A stretch of DNA of 64,000 nt from Parabacteroides timonensis (GTDB taxonomy: Bacteria; Bacteroidota; Bacteroidia; Bacteroidales; Tannerellaceae), in NCBI RefSeq assembly GCF_900128505.1, contig NZ_LT669941.1:1289526-1353525 (forward strand). Reading direction: 5' to 3'. The notes beneath the pieces are model-generated. The model worked only from the letters and a program-made list of their open reading frames with translations, was not told the DNA's origin and made no database searches. The translations under genes and the position numbers were made by a program. This document shows, in pieces, positions 40,189 to 50,392 of this stretch. Each line of letters starts with the position of its first letter. Within the stretch, counting starts at the first letter, position 1.

Positions 40189-41103
40189 ATGAAAAGTAAA
40201 AGTTTAGTTTCTATCGATCAATGTACCAAAGAGGACATTCTTCGTATTCTGGATAACGCCAGGAAGTTTGAGGAGAACCCGAACCGAAAGTTACTGGAAG
40301 GAAAAGTGGCTGCGACCCTGTTTTTTGAACCTTCTACCCGTACGCGCTTGAGCTTTGAAACAGCTGTTAACCGTCTGGGCGGACGGGTTGTCGGATTTCA
40401 GGATGCTTCGACCACAAGTTCTTCAAAGGGCGAAACGCTGAAAGATACGATCCTGATGGTAAGCAACTATGTAGACCTCATCATCATGAGACATCATCTG
40501 GAAGGTGCTGCCCGCTACGCATCGGAAGTAACAGATATTCCAATCATCAACGCCGGAGACGGAGCCAATCAGCATCCCTCGCAGACGATGCTCGATCTCT
40601 ATTCGATCCAAAAGACACAAGGAAAACTGACCGACCTGAATATCACAATGGTGGGCGACCTGAAATACGGCCGTACGGTACATTCGCTGATCGTCGGCAT
40701 GTCGCACTTTAATCCTACTTTTCATTTCGTGGCACCGGACGAACTTCGCATGCCGGACGAATACAAGAACTTCTGCGATGAACACGGTATCAAATATTAC
40801 GAACATACTACCTTCGATGAAGAAGTGATCAACCAGACAGATATTCTTTACATGACACGTGTACAACGCGAACGCTTCACCGACCTGGAAGAATACGAAC
40901 GGGTAAAGAATGTATATATCCTGCGCAACAAGATGCTGGAAAATAGCCGTGAAAACCTTCGCATACTTCACCCGCTACCCCGCGTCAACGAGATCGCCTA
41001 TGATGTAGACGATAATCCGAAAGCCTACTATATCCAGCAGGCACGCAACGGACTGTTTGCCCGCCAGGCTATTATTTGTGAAGTTTTAGGTATCAATATT
41101 TAA
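40189..41103 (+). CDS. pyrB: aspartate carbamoyltransferase, catalytic chain
   Basis: A 304-residue enzyme making carbamoyl-aspartate in pyrimidine synthesis. The carbamoyl-phosphate site is FFEPSTRTRLSFETA (residues about 47-61), followed by STTSSSKGETLKDTI (the K-G-E loop), NAGDGANQHPSQTMLDL and the aspartate loop LHPLPRVNEIAYDVD. Length and motifs are complete. pyrI begins 14 nt downstream, so the enzyme is the two-chain, allosteric type. Confidence 0.97.
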   Translation: MKSKSLVSIDQCTKEDILRILDNARKFEENPNRKLLEGKVAATLFFEPSTRTRLSFETAVNRLGGRVVGFQDASTTSSSKGETLKDTILMVSNYVDLIIMRHHLEGAARYASEVTDIPIINAGDGANQHPSQTMLDLYSIQKTQGKLTDLNITMVGDLKYGRTVHSLIVGMSHFNPTFHFVAPDELRMPDEYKNFCDEHGIKYYEHTTFDEEVINQTDILYMTRVQRERFTDLEEYERVKNVYILRNKMLENSRENLRILHPLPRVNEIAYDVDDNPKAYYIQQARNGLFARQAIICEVLGINI

Positions 41104-41117
41104 TTCTGATAATCGTT

Positions 41118-41582
41118 ATGTCAGTAGAAAAGAAAAGAGAATTGCAGGTAGCCGCTTTAGAGAACGGAACTGCTATCGACCATATCCCCCCCAGTCAGTT
41201 ATTTAAAGTAGCCAAGTTGCTGGGCCTTGAAAATATGGATAACACAATCACGATCGGAAACAATTTCCACAGCAATAAAATGGGTTGTAAAGGTGTGATC
41301 AAGATCTCCGATAAATTCTTTGAAGAAGATGAGATCAACCGTATCGCCCTGATCGCTCCTAAAGTGATCCTGAACATTATCCGTGATTACGAGGTTGTAG
41401 AAAAGAAAACGGTCACTTTGCCGGACGAACTGGTTGGCCTGGTAAAATGTAACAATCCGAAATGTATCACCAATAACGAACCGATGCCAAGTCGCTTCGA
41501 AGTGATCGACAAGGAAAAAGGCACGATCAAATGTCATTATTGTGAACGTAAGATCAACAAAGAAGATATCATTATTAAATAA
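41118..41582 (+). CDS. pyrI: aspartate carbamoyltransferase, regulatory chain
   Basis: A 154-residue regulatory subunit. The nucleotide-binding domain starts KRELQVAALENGTAIDHIPP, a hallmark of PyrI. The zinc domain has four cysteines in CNNPKCITNNEP and CHYCERK. It binds CTP/ATP and the catalytic trimers. It follows pyrB and precedes the flavin reductase gene by only 5 nt. Confidence 0.97.
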   Translation: MSVEKKRELQVAALENGTAIDHIPPSQLFKVAKLLGLENMDNTITIGNNFHSNKMGCKGVIKISDKFFEEDEINRIALIAPKVILNIIRDYEVVEKKTVTLPDELVGLVKCNNPKCITNNEPMPSRFEVIDKEKGTIKCHYCERKINKEDIIIK

Positions 41583-41587
41583 ATAAT

Positions 41588-42154
41588 ATGAAGCAGAACT
41601 GGAAGCCCGGTACCATGATCTATCCATTGCCAGCAGTAATGGTTAGTTGTGGCAGCGAACCTTCAGAATACAATATCATTACTGTGGCGTGGGTTGGTAC
41701 GATTTGTACCAATCCACCCATGTGTTATATATCCGTACGTCCCGAACGTCACTCTTATCCTGTTCTGAAAAAGAATATGGAATTTGTTATCAACCTGACC
41801 ACACGCGAACTGGCTTATGCTACCGACTGGTGTGGTGTGAACTCGGGAAAAGACCATCATAAATTTGAGGAAATGGGACTTACACCGGGCAAAGCGACCC
41901 TGGTCAATTGTCCTACCATAGAAGAAGCTCCTCTCTGTATCGAATGCCGGGTGAAAGAAGTAATTGCCCTGGGCAGTCACGATATGTTTATCGCCGACGT
42001 ACTGAATGTACAGGCAGACGACCGGTATCTGGACCCGCAAACAGGGGCATTCGACATGCAACGTGCCGACCTGTTGGCTTACTCGCATGGAAAATATTAC
42101 GGATTGGGAGACTTTGTCGGTAAGTTCGGCTGGTCGGTGAAAAAGAAAAAATAA
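41588..42154 (+). CDS. flavin reductase-like FMN-binding protein
   Basis: A 188-residue protein with the split-barrel FMN-binding fold of the flavin reductase-like family. Recognisable parts are YPLPAVMVSCG, NIITVAWVGTICTNPPMCYI (the 'n..t.aw.g......P..~.s' motif), SVRPERHSYPVLKKNMEFVI and ALGSHDMFIADVLNVQAD. It may reduce flavin or act as a small oxidoreductase. It is encoded 5 nt after pyrI and 5 nt before an outer-membrane protein, so it is co-transcribed with pyrimidine genes for no obvious reason. Confidence 0.88.
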   Translation: MKQNWKPGTMIYPLPAVMVSCGSEPSEYNIITVAWVGTICTNPPMCYISVRPERHSYPVLKKNMEFVINLTTRELAYATDWCGVNSGKDHHKFEEMGLTPGKATLVNCPTIEEAPLCIECRVKEVIALGSHDMFIADVLNVQADDRYLDPQTGAFDMQRADLLAYSHGKYYGLGDFVGKFGWSVKKKK

Positions 42155-42159
42155 ATATT

Positions 42160-42876
42160 ATGAAAAAGATCTTCCTTCTGTTGTTTATGTCTTTTGCCGG
42201 TATCTCGGTCCAGGCACAAAAGTTTATCCAGATCGAGGATAAGGCTTTTAATTTCGGAGCTAAAGTCGGTGTCAATTCAACTTTCCCGATCGTGAACTCG
42301 CTCAGGATCGATGATGTTGAAGCTGAGAACATCCGGTTACAATATAAGGTAGGTTATCAAGCTTCTATCTTTTGTAGGATCAACATCGACCGTTTTTTTA
42401 TCCAGCCTGATCTGTCCTGGTATCGGACAGAAGGCGATATCTTTTTCTCACTACCAGAAACAGAAAGTACCGCTACCATGATAGGTAAGACTTCCGGAAA
42501 CGACCAGCTTAAACTCAAGTCTACTTCTTTGGAACTCCCGGTTATGATCGGATATTATCTGGTGAAAGAGGGTCCGTATGCTCTCAGTATGATGGTCGGA
42601 CCTAAATTGAAATATAATTATAAGTTACGCTACACGACCCATTTCTCTGAACTTACCAATGAATATATCAATGACAATACCCCTTTCGGTATAGGCATTG
42701 CCGCCGGGCTGGGCGTAAGTATCTGGCGTCTGTTCTTTGAATTTACCTACGAGTTCGGAATCAACCAGATCGAATCCGATTTCAAAGACCGATCATCACA
42801 ATTGCCTGTCGAACGAACTATTTCGATCGACAAGCGTACCAATATGATGAGTTTCTCACTGGGATTTCTTTTCTGA
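42160..42876 (+). CDS. outer-membrane beta-barrel protein (PorT-like)
   Basis: A 238-residue protein with signal peptide (IFLLLFMSFAGISVQAQ). The mature part is a series of amphipathic beta strands (FNFGAKVGVNSTFPIV, LELPVMIGYYLVKEG, FGIGIAAGLGVSIWRLFFEF) and ends with an aromatic strand MMSFSLGFLF, typical of small Bacteroidetes barrels of the PorT/OMP_b-brl_2 group. It is the last gene of the pyrB-pyrI-flavin reductase run. The stop touches the converging nuclease gene. Function is not known. Confidence 0.8.
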   Translation: MKKIFLLLFMSFAGISVQAQKFIQIEDKAFNFGAKVGVNSTFPIVNSLRIDDVEAENIRLQYKVGYQASIFCRINIDRFFIQPDLSWYRTEGDIFFSLPETESTATMIGKTSGNDQLKLKSTSLELPVMIGYYLVKEGPYALSMMVGPKLKYNYKLRYTTHFSELTNEYINDNTPFGIGIAAGLGVSIWRLFFEFTYEFGINQIESDFKDRSSQLPVERTISIDKRTNMMSFSLGFLF

Positions 42877-45750
42877 TTATTTTCCGCATATATCCTTGAA
42901 AGGACACCAGGCACAGGCCTTTTCTGTCGGAGTCTGCACGAATGGTTTCTCGCGACCGAATATTTCATCCAGGCAATTACGCAAACCGGCTTCGAAAGCG
43001 GCCGAATAGTCGGAATAGTCAGTTACCCGCTCCGATCTGTTTCTTTCTATACGACGACTTACAGCGGCATCGAACGAGTCCGAGAAAAGCGTACGCATAT
43101 AATAAATTCCCGGTTGAAGTATTTTCCCTGCCGGGACTTCACCATACATCAAAGAATACATAAAGACCTGCATCACAGCCTTCGCCCGGTCTTTCTCTTC
43201 CATATCGAACAGGCTTTCTACCGTTGTAAACGTAGATGTTCCGCTACCGCTCTTGTAGTCGATGATACGGATGGCATCCCGCACCTCGTCGATACGGTCG
43301 ATAAATCCCTTTAACTGGATCTCCGACCGGTCGCTTAAGGTAAAGAGGCAATTGATCTTTTTTTCGGATTCGATATATTTGAACGGAGTCAATTTGCTGT
43401 CGCGCTCCAGTATCTTTTCCACATATTTGCGGATCATCTCTCCGATCAGGAAGTTTTGACCTGTCAGCGGACGCACCACGTCTGTCTTGAAAAAGACCTC
43501 AGCGAATGCACGTGCAATGGCGCCGGTCAGTACCGGAGTATCTTTTTTGATGGCTTTCAGTAAATCGGCTGTCACCATCTTTCCACAAAGAGGTTCATAT
43601 AATTCTTCCATTACCTTATGCAGGATACTACCGAACACATTACTCTCTATCGTCTCACTCACCTCCTCTTCTTCACGGATACCTTCAACGACCGAGAAAT
43701 AGAACTTAAGCGGACAATCCAAATAGGTATTTACGGCACTGGCGGAAATGGCACGTACACCGCCCTTACGGAATGCAGCCAGACGCGCCATCACCTCATC
43801 GGTCTTTTGTACCTGTAAGGCCGGAGTCTTAGCGGACGAGACATTATAGACAACCAATTTATCATGCATCGGCTGTTCATAATGATAATGCAGCTGATGA
43901 ACGAAACGGCTCACCTCCCCCGTCTGCAATCCGTTACTCCGGGTGTCATACAATAGGCTGACATGGCTTGCCCGATAGATCAGGCGATAGAAGTGATAGG
44001 CCCAAACACTGTCCTGATGCTCGTAAGTGGGTAATCCGAATCCACGACGCAAGTTATACGGGATAAACGAATTGGCCGCTTTCCTCAACGGGAAGATTCC
44101 TTCATTCATAGAAAGAATGATCAGGCGGTCGAAATCGAGTGCACGGGTTTCCAGTACCCCCATGATCTGCAGGCCGGAAAGCGGTTCGCCCCGGAAAGGG
44201 ATCGTGATCGTATCCGTCACACGTTTCAGCAGGCGGAAATAGGTGTCGATCTTCATTTCAATACCGGTGTCCTGCATGATCTCTTTCATACGGTTCACAG
44301 TCGTGAAATAATGGAAGATAAATTCCTGTTCGATATCATTGGTCCGCTGGGTGGCGTCTTCATCCTCTTCTTCGGAGAGGGTGTACATAACCTTGTTCAG
44401 CTCCTGCAATACATTGATCAGGTAATCGGAAAAGGTCTCGACATCCGTTACCGGAGTGAACAGGACGGAAAGAAGAGGTGTTTTCCCCAGATCGGCAGAA
44501 GTAATATATATCTTATTGTTCTCGGCTATATCCCTGATCAGGAAAGAGACGGTTTCCGGGTTCGTGGTACTGATATACCGATGGTTCAGTATAGGCAATA
44601 CATCACGGAAATAAAACATCGGCTGCCGGTCTACGTAACGGACATTCTTTTGCAATGCCAGAATATATTCCATCAGTGAAGCCACTGGCGTACCGGCCAG
44701 CGGATACCCCATCGTAACATTGATACGGCGGATTTGCTCGGGAATTGCATTGAGCACAGGGATAAGCAAATGTTCGTCCGGCAGGATAACAGCCGTACGC
44801 AATGCCTCTTCGGGACTCATTTCATCTTCTTTGCAGAGCTCATTCAATAAGGAATAGACCTGTTTGGCCTGGCCGATGCCCGAAGGGATACCGATCACTT
44901 CGATATTTGTGTTTACCTCTTCTTCTTTGGGAAGAGGGTATTTCGAAGGGAAGTTCTTCAGGTTGCGTTCCACGAAATAAGAGGCCTTGTTAGCAGGGTC
45001 GGTCACCTTGGCAGAAGCATAATCCCAGTAGAAATCGGCGATCTCTCTTTTCTGCAACTGCAGGAGGAAACGTTCCTCAGCAACAGAAAGGGCGTTCAGT
45101 CCTACAAAGACCACCTTTGTATAAGGCAGGTCGCAACAACGATCCTGCTCCATCTGCTCGACAACCTCACGGAAGATCATTCCCTCATAGCCTTTGCCTT
45201 CGGCAGCGAGAGACTTCTTCAGGTCATCATACAGTGTATAAAGTATTTTCCATACAGCAAGGAATTCTTCCTGGTTGGGCGAATCGCCTTTCGGATAGAA
45301 TGAGGACCAGAAAGTACGGATAGCGGCAATCTGATCTTCGTCCAGAAAACTGAAATCATTCTCTATCTCGCGCAAGTCGGTTACGTTGGTAAAGAGCATA
45401 CGTGCATCTGCCATGTATTTATCGACATCGTCGAAATCGTTCAGTAGCATCTCACCCCAATACAGGAATTCGTCGAATGTTTCTGTCGAACCGCTATGAC
45501 GTATGTATATATCGTATAACATAAACAGCATATTGATACGGTCGGCTGTCTGCTTACCGCTTAGCTGCACGAACAGATCGTTGATCGTAAGGATGGTTGG
45601 CGAGAAAAGAGGTTTCTCGTCTACCTCCGAAAGATATTTCTGAAAGAAAAGTCCCGTTCGGCGGTTAGGAAACACAAAAGCCAGCTTGCTGACTTCCGCA
45701 CCGTATTGCTGATAGAATATTGAAGCTATCTGGTATAAGAATGGTTTCAT
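42877..45750 (-). CDS. AddB-like PD-(D/E)XK nuclease/helicase-fold protein
   Basis: A 957-residue protein of the AddB type. The N-terminal half is an inactivated UvrD-like fold (LAFVFPNRRTGLFFQKYL, VVFVGLNALSVAEERFL, DRLIILSMNEGIFPLRK). The C-terminal nuclease domain starts SASAVNTYLDCPLKFYF and has LKGFIDRIDEVRDAIRIIDY-KSG with Asp and the D-x-K pair. Cysteines in CPLKF and CAWCPFKDIC fit the iron-sulphur staple of AddB. It works with AddA in processing double-strand DNA ends. No addA gene is next to it in this window. The upstream aldo/keto reductase overlaps its start by 4 nt. Confidence 0.87.
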   Translation of the reverse strand: MKPFLYQIASIFYQQYGAEVSKLAFVFPNRRTGLFFQKYLSEVDEKPLFSPTILTINDLFVQLSGKQTADRINMLFMLYDIYIRHSGSTETFDEFLYWGEMLLNDFDDVDKYMADARMLFTNVTDLREIENDFSFLDEDQIAAIRTFWSSFYPKGDSPNQEEFLAVWKILYTLYDDLKKSLAAEGKGYEGMIFREVVEQMEQDRCCDLPYTKVVFVGLNALSVAEERFLLQLQKREIADFYWDYASAKVTDPANKASYFVERNLKNFPSKYPLPKEEEVNTNIEVIGIPSGIGQAKQVYSLLNELCKEDEMSPEEALRTAVILPDEHLLIPVLNAIPEQIRRINVTMGYPLAGTPVASLMEYILALQKNVRYVDRQPMFYFRDVLPILNHRYISTTNPETVSFLIRDIAENNKIYITSADLGKTPLLSVLFTPVTDVETFSDYLINVLQELNKVMYTLSEEEDEDATQRTNDIEQEFIFHYFTTVNRMKEIMQDTGIEMKIDTYFRLLKRVTDTITIPFRGEPLSGLQIMGVLETRALDFDRLIILSMNEGIFPLRKAANSFIPYNLRRGFGLPTYEHQDSVWAYHFYRLIYRASHVSLLYDTRSNGLQTGEVSRFVHQLHYHYEQPMHDKLVVYNVSSAKTPALQVQKTDEVMARLAAFRKGGVRAISASAVNTYLDCPLKFYFSVVEGIREEEEVSETIESNVFGSILHKVMEELYEPLCGKMVTADLLKAIKKDTPVLTGAIARAFAEVFFKTDVVRPLTGQNFLIGEMIRKYVEKILERDSKLTPFKYIESEKKINCLFTLSDRSEIQLKGFIDRIDEVRDAIRIIDYKSGSGTSTFTTVESLFDMEEKDRAKAVMQVFMYSLMYGEVPAGKILQPGIYYMRTLFSDSFDAAVSRRIERNRSERVTDYSDYSAAFEAGLRNCLDEIFGREKPFVQTPTEKACAWCPFKDICGK

Positions 45751-46736
45751 ATTTTTTCAATCCTTTCCTGCTCTTCCGCTGTAAAACTGATATTCTCCAA
45801 TGCTTTCAGATTATCTAATAATTGATCTACCGAACTGGCTCCGACAAGTACACTGGTTACGCGGTCGTCTTTCAGCAACCAGGCCAACGCCATTTCCGCC
45901 AATGTCTGTCCACGTTCCATCGCCAGTTCGTTCAACCGGCGGATCTTGTTTATTTTTTCTTCCGTCACCTGCTCACGTTGCAAGTGTCCGGTCGATTTGG
46001 CAGCCCTGGAGTTTTCAGGTATTCCATGCAGGTATTTATTAGTCAGCATTCCTTGTGCCAAAGGTGAAAAGGCAATCATACCGACTCCTTCTTCTTTCAG
46101 TAAAGGCAATAAATCGGGTTCAGTCCAACGGTCGAACAAAGAATAACGTGCCTGATGGATCAGGCAGGGCACACGATGTTCATTCAATATCGCGAGGGCT
46201 TTCGCTGTCTGCTCTGCATTATAATTCGAAATGCCGACATACAAGGCTTTCCCCTGACGGACTATATCGGCCAGTGCGCCCATCGTTTCTTCCAGAGGCG
46301 TTTCCGGATCAGGGCGGTGTGAATAGAAAATATCCACATAATCGAGGCCCATACGTTTCAGGCTCTGGTCGAGACTTGCCATCAGATATTTACGGCTTCC
46401 CCAGTTTCCATACGGGCCGGGCCACATATCGTAGCCGGCTTTGGTCGAGATAAGGAGCTCGTCACGATAGGCGCCGAGGCCTTTTTTCAATATCCTGCCG
46501 AAGTTCTCTTCCGCCGATCCGTAGACCGGTCCGTAATTATTAGCCAAATCAAAATGGGTGATCCCATTGTCGAAAGCGGTATGGGCGATCCTGATAAAGT
46601 TGCTGAATACGTCCACACTTCCGAAGTTATGCCATAACCCCAGTGAAATAGCCGGCAGCAGTATCCCGCTACGACCGCAACGACGATACATCATTCCGTT
46701 GTATCTGTCTTCATTTGCCTTGTATATACTTTCCAT
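45747..46736 (-). CDS. aldo/keto reductase (glyceraldehyde-3-phosphate reductase-like)
   Basis: A 329-residue NADPH-dependent reductase. The catalytic tetrad is visible: Asp and Tyr in HFDLANNYGPVYGSAE, Lys in LLISTKAGYD, His in IFYSHRPDP. GNWGSRKYLMASLDQSLKRM and GISNYNAEQ match the YghZ/MgrA group acting on L-glyceraldehyde 3-phosphate and methylglyoxal. The cofactor region near the C-terminus has SVLVGASSVDQL. It overlaps the AddB-like gene by 4 nt, so the two are probably co-transcribed. A -7 element lies 18 nt upstream. Confidence 0.93.
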   Translation of the reverse strand: MESIYKANEDRYNGMMYRRCGRSGILLPAISLGLWHNFGSVDVFSNFIRIAHTAFDNGITHFDLANNYGPVYGSAEENFGRILKKGLGAYRDELLISTKAGYDMWPGPYGNWGSRKYLMASLDQSLKRMGLDYVDIFYSHRPDPETPLEETMGALADIVRQGKALYVGISNYNAEQTAKALAILNEHRVPCLIHQARYSLFDRWTEPDLLPLLKEEGVGMIAFSPLAQGMLTNKYLHGIPENSRAAKSTGHLQREQVTEEKINKIRRLNELAMERGQTLAEMALAWLLKDDRVTSVLVGASSVDQLLDNLKALENISFTAEEQERIEKI

Positions 46737-46754
46737 GGTTTATCTTATTTCTTA

Positions 46755-46762
46755 CAAATGTA
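46755..46762 (-). promoter_or_regulatory. -7 element for the aldo/keto reductase
   Basis: TACATTTG, 18 nt before the start at 46736. Confidence 0.5.
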
Positions 46763-46769
46763 GATAAAA

Positions 46770-49700
46770 TCACCATAAAATAATCATTTTCTCCGTCTCA
46801 GTTGCTTCTTTCGAATTATTGGTGCTGATAGCGGCACGGTATAAATAAATGCCGGGGCGTACATGCGAGCCTGCATTATTTCTCAAATCCCAATCGACCA
46901 CATAGTCTTTGAATAATTCGGACGATCCTGTTTCCTCATGCTTCCAATGCAGGCGTCCGCTAATATCGTAGACCATGATACCGACCTTCATCTGTGTCTC
47001 AGGCCGGTTGTATGAAAGATGAAACTTCACGTTACCTTTGGCCGGGGTCGGAGTAGCGATGATACGGGTAAGAAAAGGTTTCAGGCCTTCCACTACTTCG
47101 AATTGAAAAGTACAAGTCGTAGGATTGTTCATTATATCCCAAACCTTGAATTCGGCTTCATGTAAACCCGGTTTCAATGCCGGAACAGCAAATCGAACAA
47201 TGCCTTCTCCTTCCGAATCGGGAACAAATTCATAGTACCGGTTTAACGTATAGTTCGTTGCCGGATTATTATCGATATTGAGTGTTATATCATGTCCGAT
47301 ACTACTGCCTGTCACATTTATACCGCTTTTGTCCCAGAGTTTTGCATAGAAATAAGGGGTATTATTCACCTGATCCCCACTCACAAAAGTAGAGTCGTTC
47401 AGAAACAAGGATCGTATTTCAGGACCTTGTGTATCATTATCCGGATCATCTTTCGTCCCATTGGCAAGGAATTTATTAAAATAACCTTGTGCATCCTCAC
47501 CCCTGGTCTTGTCAAAAGCGTATAAACTCATTTTGCCGCAAGTTTTCGCTGAATAGGAAATATCCTTTGGTACTTTAAAGGTGAATTTGAACTTACCGTC
47601 TTTCACAGAACCGCCTCCTTCAAAAACGGTATTAAAGTAATCATGATAATAGATCTTATTTTTATAAGGATTATTTCCCAATGTGGAATCTCTTCGGTAG
47701 CCATCCAGGATCTTTGTACGCAATTCTCCATTAAAATCAGATACAAGACTTCCTTTCGTATCAATAATATTCCCCTCCACAGTCACCCAAGCATTTGCAT
47801 TAAATACAACCGTATCTTTTTCTATCGCCGAACCGTTAATTGTCGTAACCTGAACACGATGCTTCGGATAAGATAGCTTCAATGCCGGATCACCGATCAG
47901 GCAGAAGCCTAGTTTACGACTATTTCCTGCATAATTTTTCAACTTTGTTTGCTTCATTACATCACCTAACGTAAGATGTTGGCTATTTTCCTCATTAAAT
48001 AACTGATCCATAAACCGGCTGTTGATCGCCTTATTGATACCAGTGAAAGCAACACGGGAAGTCGTAAACAAAGCGATACCTCCACTCTTTTCCCTCAAAA
48101 ACACATCCTCTCCAGCAGAGGTAGCAACAGCATCAAAACGACAAAAGTCACAGGTCGCAGTGATCCACAGAGGCAAATGCTTATAGGTATATTTCAAAAT
48201 ATCGTTATGCTTTATCACCAACTCGTCACTCAAGCTCTCCGTGTTTCCGTGGCCAACATAGTTAAGGAGAAACATGCCATTTCTCAGCTTTTCCATAATC
48301 CTCTCTTCCACTTCCGGATATTTGCCACCACCTCCCAAATCTTTTTTAAAGGCGTCGAAATAGATTTTATTAACAATATATCCCTTGGAGTTCTTATTCT
48401 CTTCCAACATAATTGTCAATTGTTCCGTATCGACTTGATGAACAGTATCATATTTATCAGCATTACTACCATCATCGGCTATAAAGCACAAATTATTTTT
48501 CCACATACCTAAATCTGAATTATTCATATAAGAAATAATCTTATCGACAATCTGTGCTGCTTGTTTTCGAGTACGGACTGGAAAACGTCCGATGGCAATA
48601 TTCAATGTTGCAGTTGATGTCGGATATTGATCCTTGTTACTATCATAGTTATAAATAGCATTTTCACTATCATCTTCCAGAAAACCAAAATAATCATCTA
48701 CCGGATACGAATACATATCCAATGACTCAGTCGTTTGGTAGGTAAGTAACATATTCTTTCTCTCACTCTCACTCACATCCTTCCAATCTTTCGTCAGGAA
48801 CCGGTTATCAAACGAACCATCTCCAAAAAGCAGAAGATATTTAGGAGATTTTGCGTTGTCTTTACCCCGGTCATAAAACATTTTCATCAGACGTCGATAA
48901 GCCGTGGCATCTGGTGTTCCGCTTGAAAATTCGTTATAGATCTCTTCCGGAGTAAATATCCGGATAATCAGACCATCTTTCTCTTCATGCGCTTTTTGCA
49001 ATCTTTCCGCCTCACTTTTAAAAGCCAAAGGAGAGATAATCACCATATCGACCTGTTCAGACCCATGCAGATTCTGATTAGTAACCATTTGTGCCTCTTT
49101 TGCAGAAATAGACGGAATCGTCTTGTCCAGCTGAATAACCACAAACTCTCTTAGCTGATTTGCTTCAGGAATTACAAATGACAAATTCATTCCGCTCAAC
49201 TCCGTCTCCATCACTTTCGGATTTAACGCATCCGTAACATCCCACACAATTGTATTTGAGTTGGCATTCTTTATTGTAAAACGGGATTTATGTCCTATCG
49301 ACGAAACATTACGGAAAAAGGTCGGTTCATTATAAGTTCGAAGTTCTCTTTTCAGATGTACACGAATGTAATCCAGAAATGCTGTTTTATTATTTCTTTC
49401 AGAATAGTTTACTTTAATAGAAAAATTCTTGTCTTTCTTTCCGGTCCAGAAACCATACGCTTCGGCTGACTTAGCTTTTATATAAGAAAGAAGATCTCGG
49501 TGGTAAAAGTTTGAACCTACGCTGGGTACAACTCCTTTCGCAACTTCTTCATCCTTTATCGAAAGAGTAAAATTATTAGCAACATCCGTTCTGGCAATTA
49601 ACCGACATTCCACCACAGCATCTTCCTGCACTATCCCTTCTACATTATTGAAAGGCACTGATATCGATGACATAAGCGACTCTCCATAAAGTTCACGCCC

Positions 49701-50255
49701 CGAAGTATTGAGAGAAACCAAATCCTTTTCATGCAAAAGATAATCGTCAAAAGTATCAAATACTTCCACTGCATCTTTAGACTCTGATTTTATCGTCTCC
49801 ATTTCTTTCACGTTCTGAGAAGAAGTAAGGAAATAATATCCATATTCAGAATAAGGATTATTTGTATGAACAAAGGTCTTTCTTCCTGTCTGACCGGTAT
49901 ATTGCTCATTCTTATACTCCCACTTCCTGGTTCCCCGCCCATAAAAAAGCAAGTAACCGTCTTTCCTCAACACCGGAACAGCTGGCAGATCATCTATATA
50001 GGGTTTCGAGAAATCTTCATCTAACGGCCAACCGCCATAACCAAACACGGCCACTTTCGAAGGATCGGAAAAACCCATATTCTCCAATTCGGCATCCGTC
50101 AGTTTATAGATTCCGTCTTTATCGATTGCTATTTTCACCCAACTTCCACTACTCAACACAGAACTTTGGGTATACCGTTCTTTTGCTGGTAAAGAGAACG
50201 ACAGGCAAAAACAAAACAGACAGACAAAACTGCTTTTCGCTAACAATCCTTTCAT
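46770..50255 (-). CDS. porU: type IX secretion system sortase PorU
   Basis: About 1161 residues. Signal peptide (FVCLFCFCLSFSLPAKE), then a long beta-rich N-terminal region beginning SSGSWVKIAIDKDGIYKLTD, typical of PorU. The C25 gingipain-like protease domain (about 420-800) has the catalytic His in LLNYVGHGNTES and Cys in TATCDFCRFDAVATSAGED. The C-terminus has an FlgD-like Ig region and a sorting-type tail (MKVGIMVYDISGRLHWKHEE, then GIYLYRAAIS). PorU cuts the C-terminal signal from type IX cargo and attaches it to lipopolysaccharide on the surface. The ATG at 50255 is preferred since upstream starts would precede the signal peptide with extra residues. Confidence 0.92.
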   Translation of the reverse strand: MKGLLAKSSFVCLFCFCLSFSLPAKERYTQSSVLSSGSWVKIAIDKDGIYKLTDAELENMGFSDPSKVAVFGYGGWPLDEDFSKPYIDDLPAVPVLRKDGYLLFYGRGTRKWEYKNEQYTGQTGRKTFVHTNNPYSEYGYYFLTSSQNVKEMETIKSESKDAVEVFDTFDDYLLHEKDLVSLNTSGRELYGESLMSSISVPFNNVEGIVQEDAVVECRLIARTDVANNFTLSIKDEEVAKGVVPSVGSNFYHRDLLSYIKAKSAEAYGFWTGKKDKNFSIKVNYSERNNKTAFLDYIRVHLKRELRTYNEPTFFRNVSSIGHKSRFTIKNANSNTIVWDVTDALNPKVMETELSGMNLSFVIPEANQLREFVVIQLDKTIPSISAKEAQMVTNQNLHGSEQVDMVIISPLAFKSEAERLQKAHEEKDGLIIRIFTPEEIYNEFSSGTPDATAYRRLMKMFYDRGKDNAKSPKYLLLFGDGSFDNRFLTKDWKDVSESERKNMLLTYQTTESLDMYSYPVDDYFGFLEDDSENAIYNYDSNKDQYPTSTATLNIAIGRFPVRTRKQAAQIVDKIISYMNNSDLGMWKNNLCFIADDGSNADKYDTVHQVDTEQLTIMLEENKNSKGYIVNKIYFDAFKKDLGGGGKYPEVEERIMEKLRNGMFLLNYVGHGNTESLSDELVIKHNDILKYTYKHLPLWITATCDFCRFDAVATSAGEDVFLREKSGGIALFTTSRVAFTGINKAINSRFMDQLFNEENSQHLTLGDVMKQTKLKNYAGNSRKLGFCLIGDPALKLSYPKHRVQVTTINGSAIEKDTVVFNANAWVTVEGNIIDTKGSLVSDFNGELRTKILDGYRRDSTLGNNPYKNKIYYHDYFNTVFEGGGSVKDGKFKFTFKVPKDISYSAKTCGKMSLYAFDKTRGEDAQGYFNKFLANGTKDDPDNDTQGPEIRSLFLNDSTFVSGDQVNNTPYFYAKLWDKSGINVTGSSIGHDITLNIDNNPATNYTLNRYYEFVPDSEGEGIVRFAVPALKPGLHEAEFKVWDIMNNPTTCTFQFEVVEGLKPFLTRIIATPTPAKGNVKFHLSYNRPETQMKVGIMVYDISGRLHWKHEETGSSELFKDYVVDWDLRNNAGSHVRPGIYLYRAAISTNNSKEATETEKMIILW

Positions 50256-50350
50256 GTGTAGTACCATATTTTTCAAGTATTCAATGATCTTTTAACGCTT
50301 TCCGTTTTGTTTTATTATAAAACAGCCAGGAATTCCCAAAAGAAGTTTAC

Positions 50351-50358
50351 TAACTTTG
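50351..50358 (+). promoter_or_regulatory. -7 element for the aldose epimerase
   Basis: TAACTTTG, 34 nt before the start at 50393. Confidence 0.5.
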
Positions 50359-50392
50359 CTTGTCTTGAAAACGATACAAAAATTATCAGAAT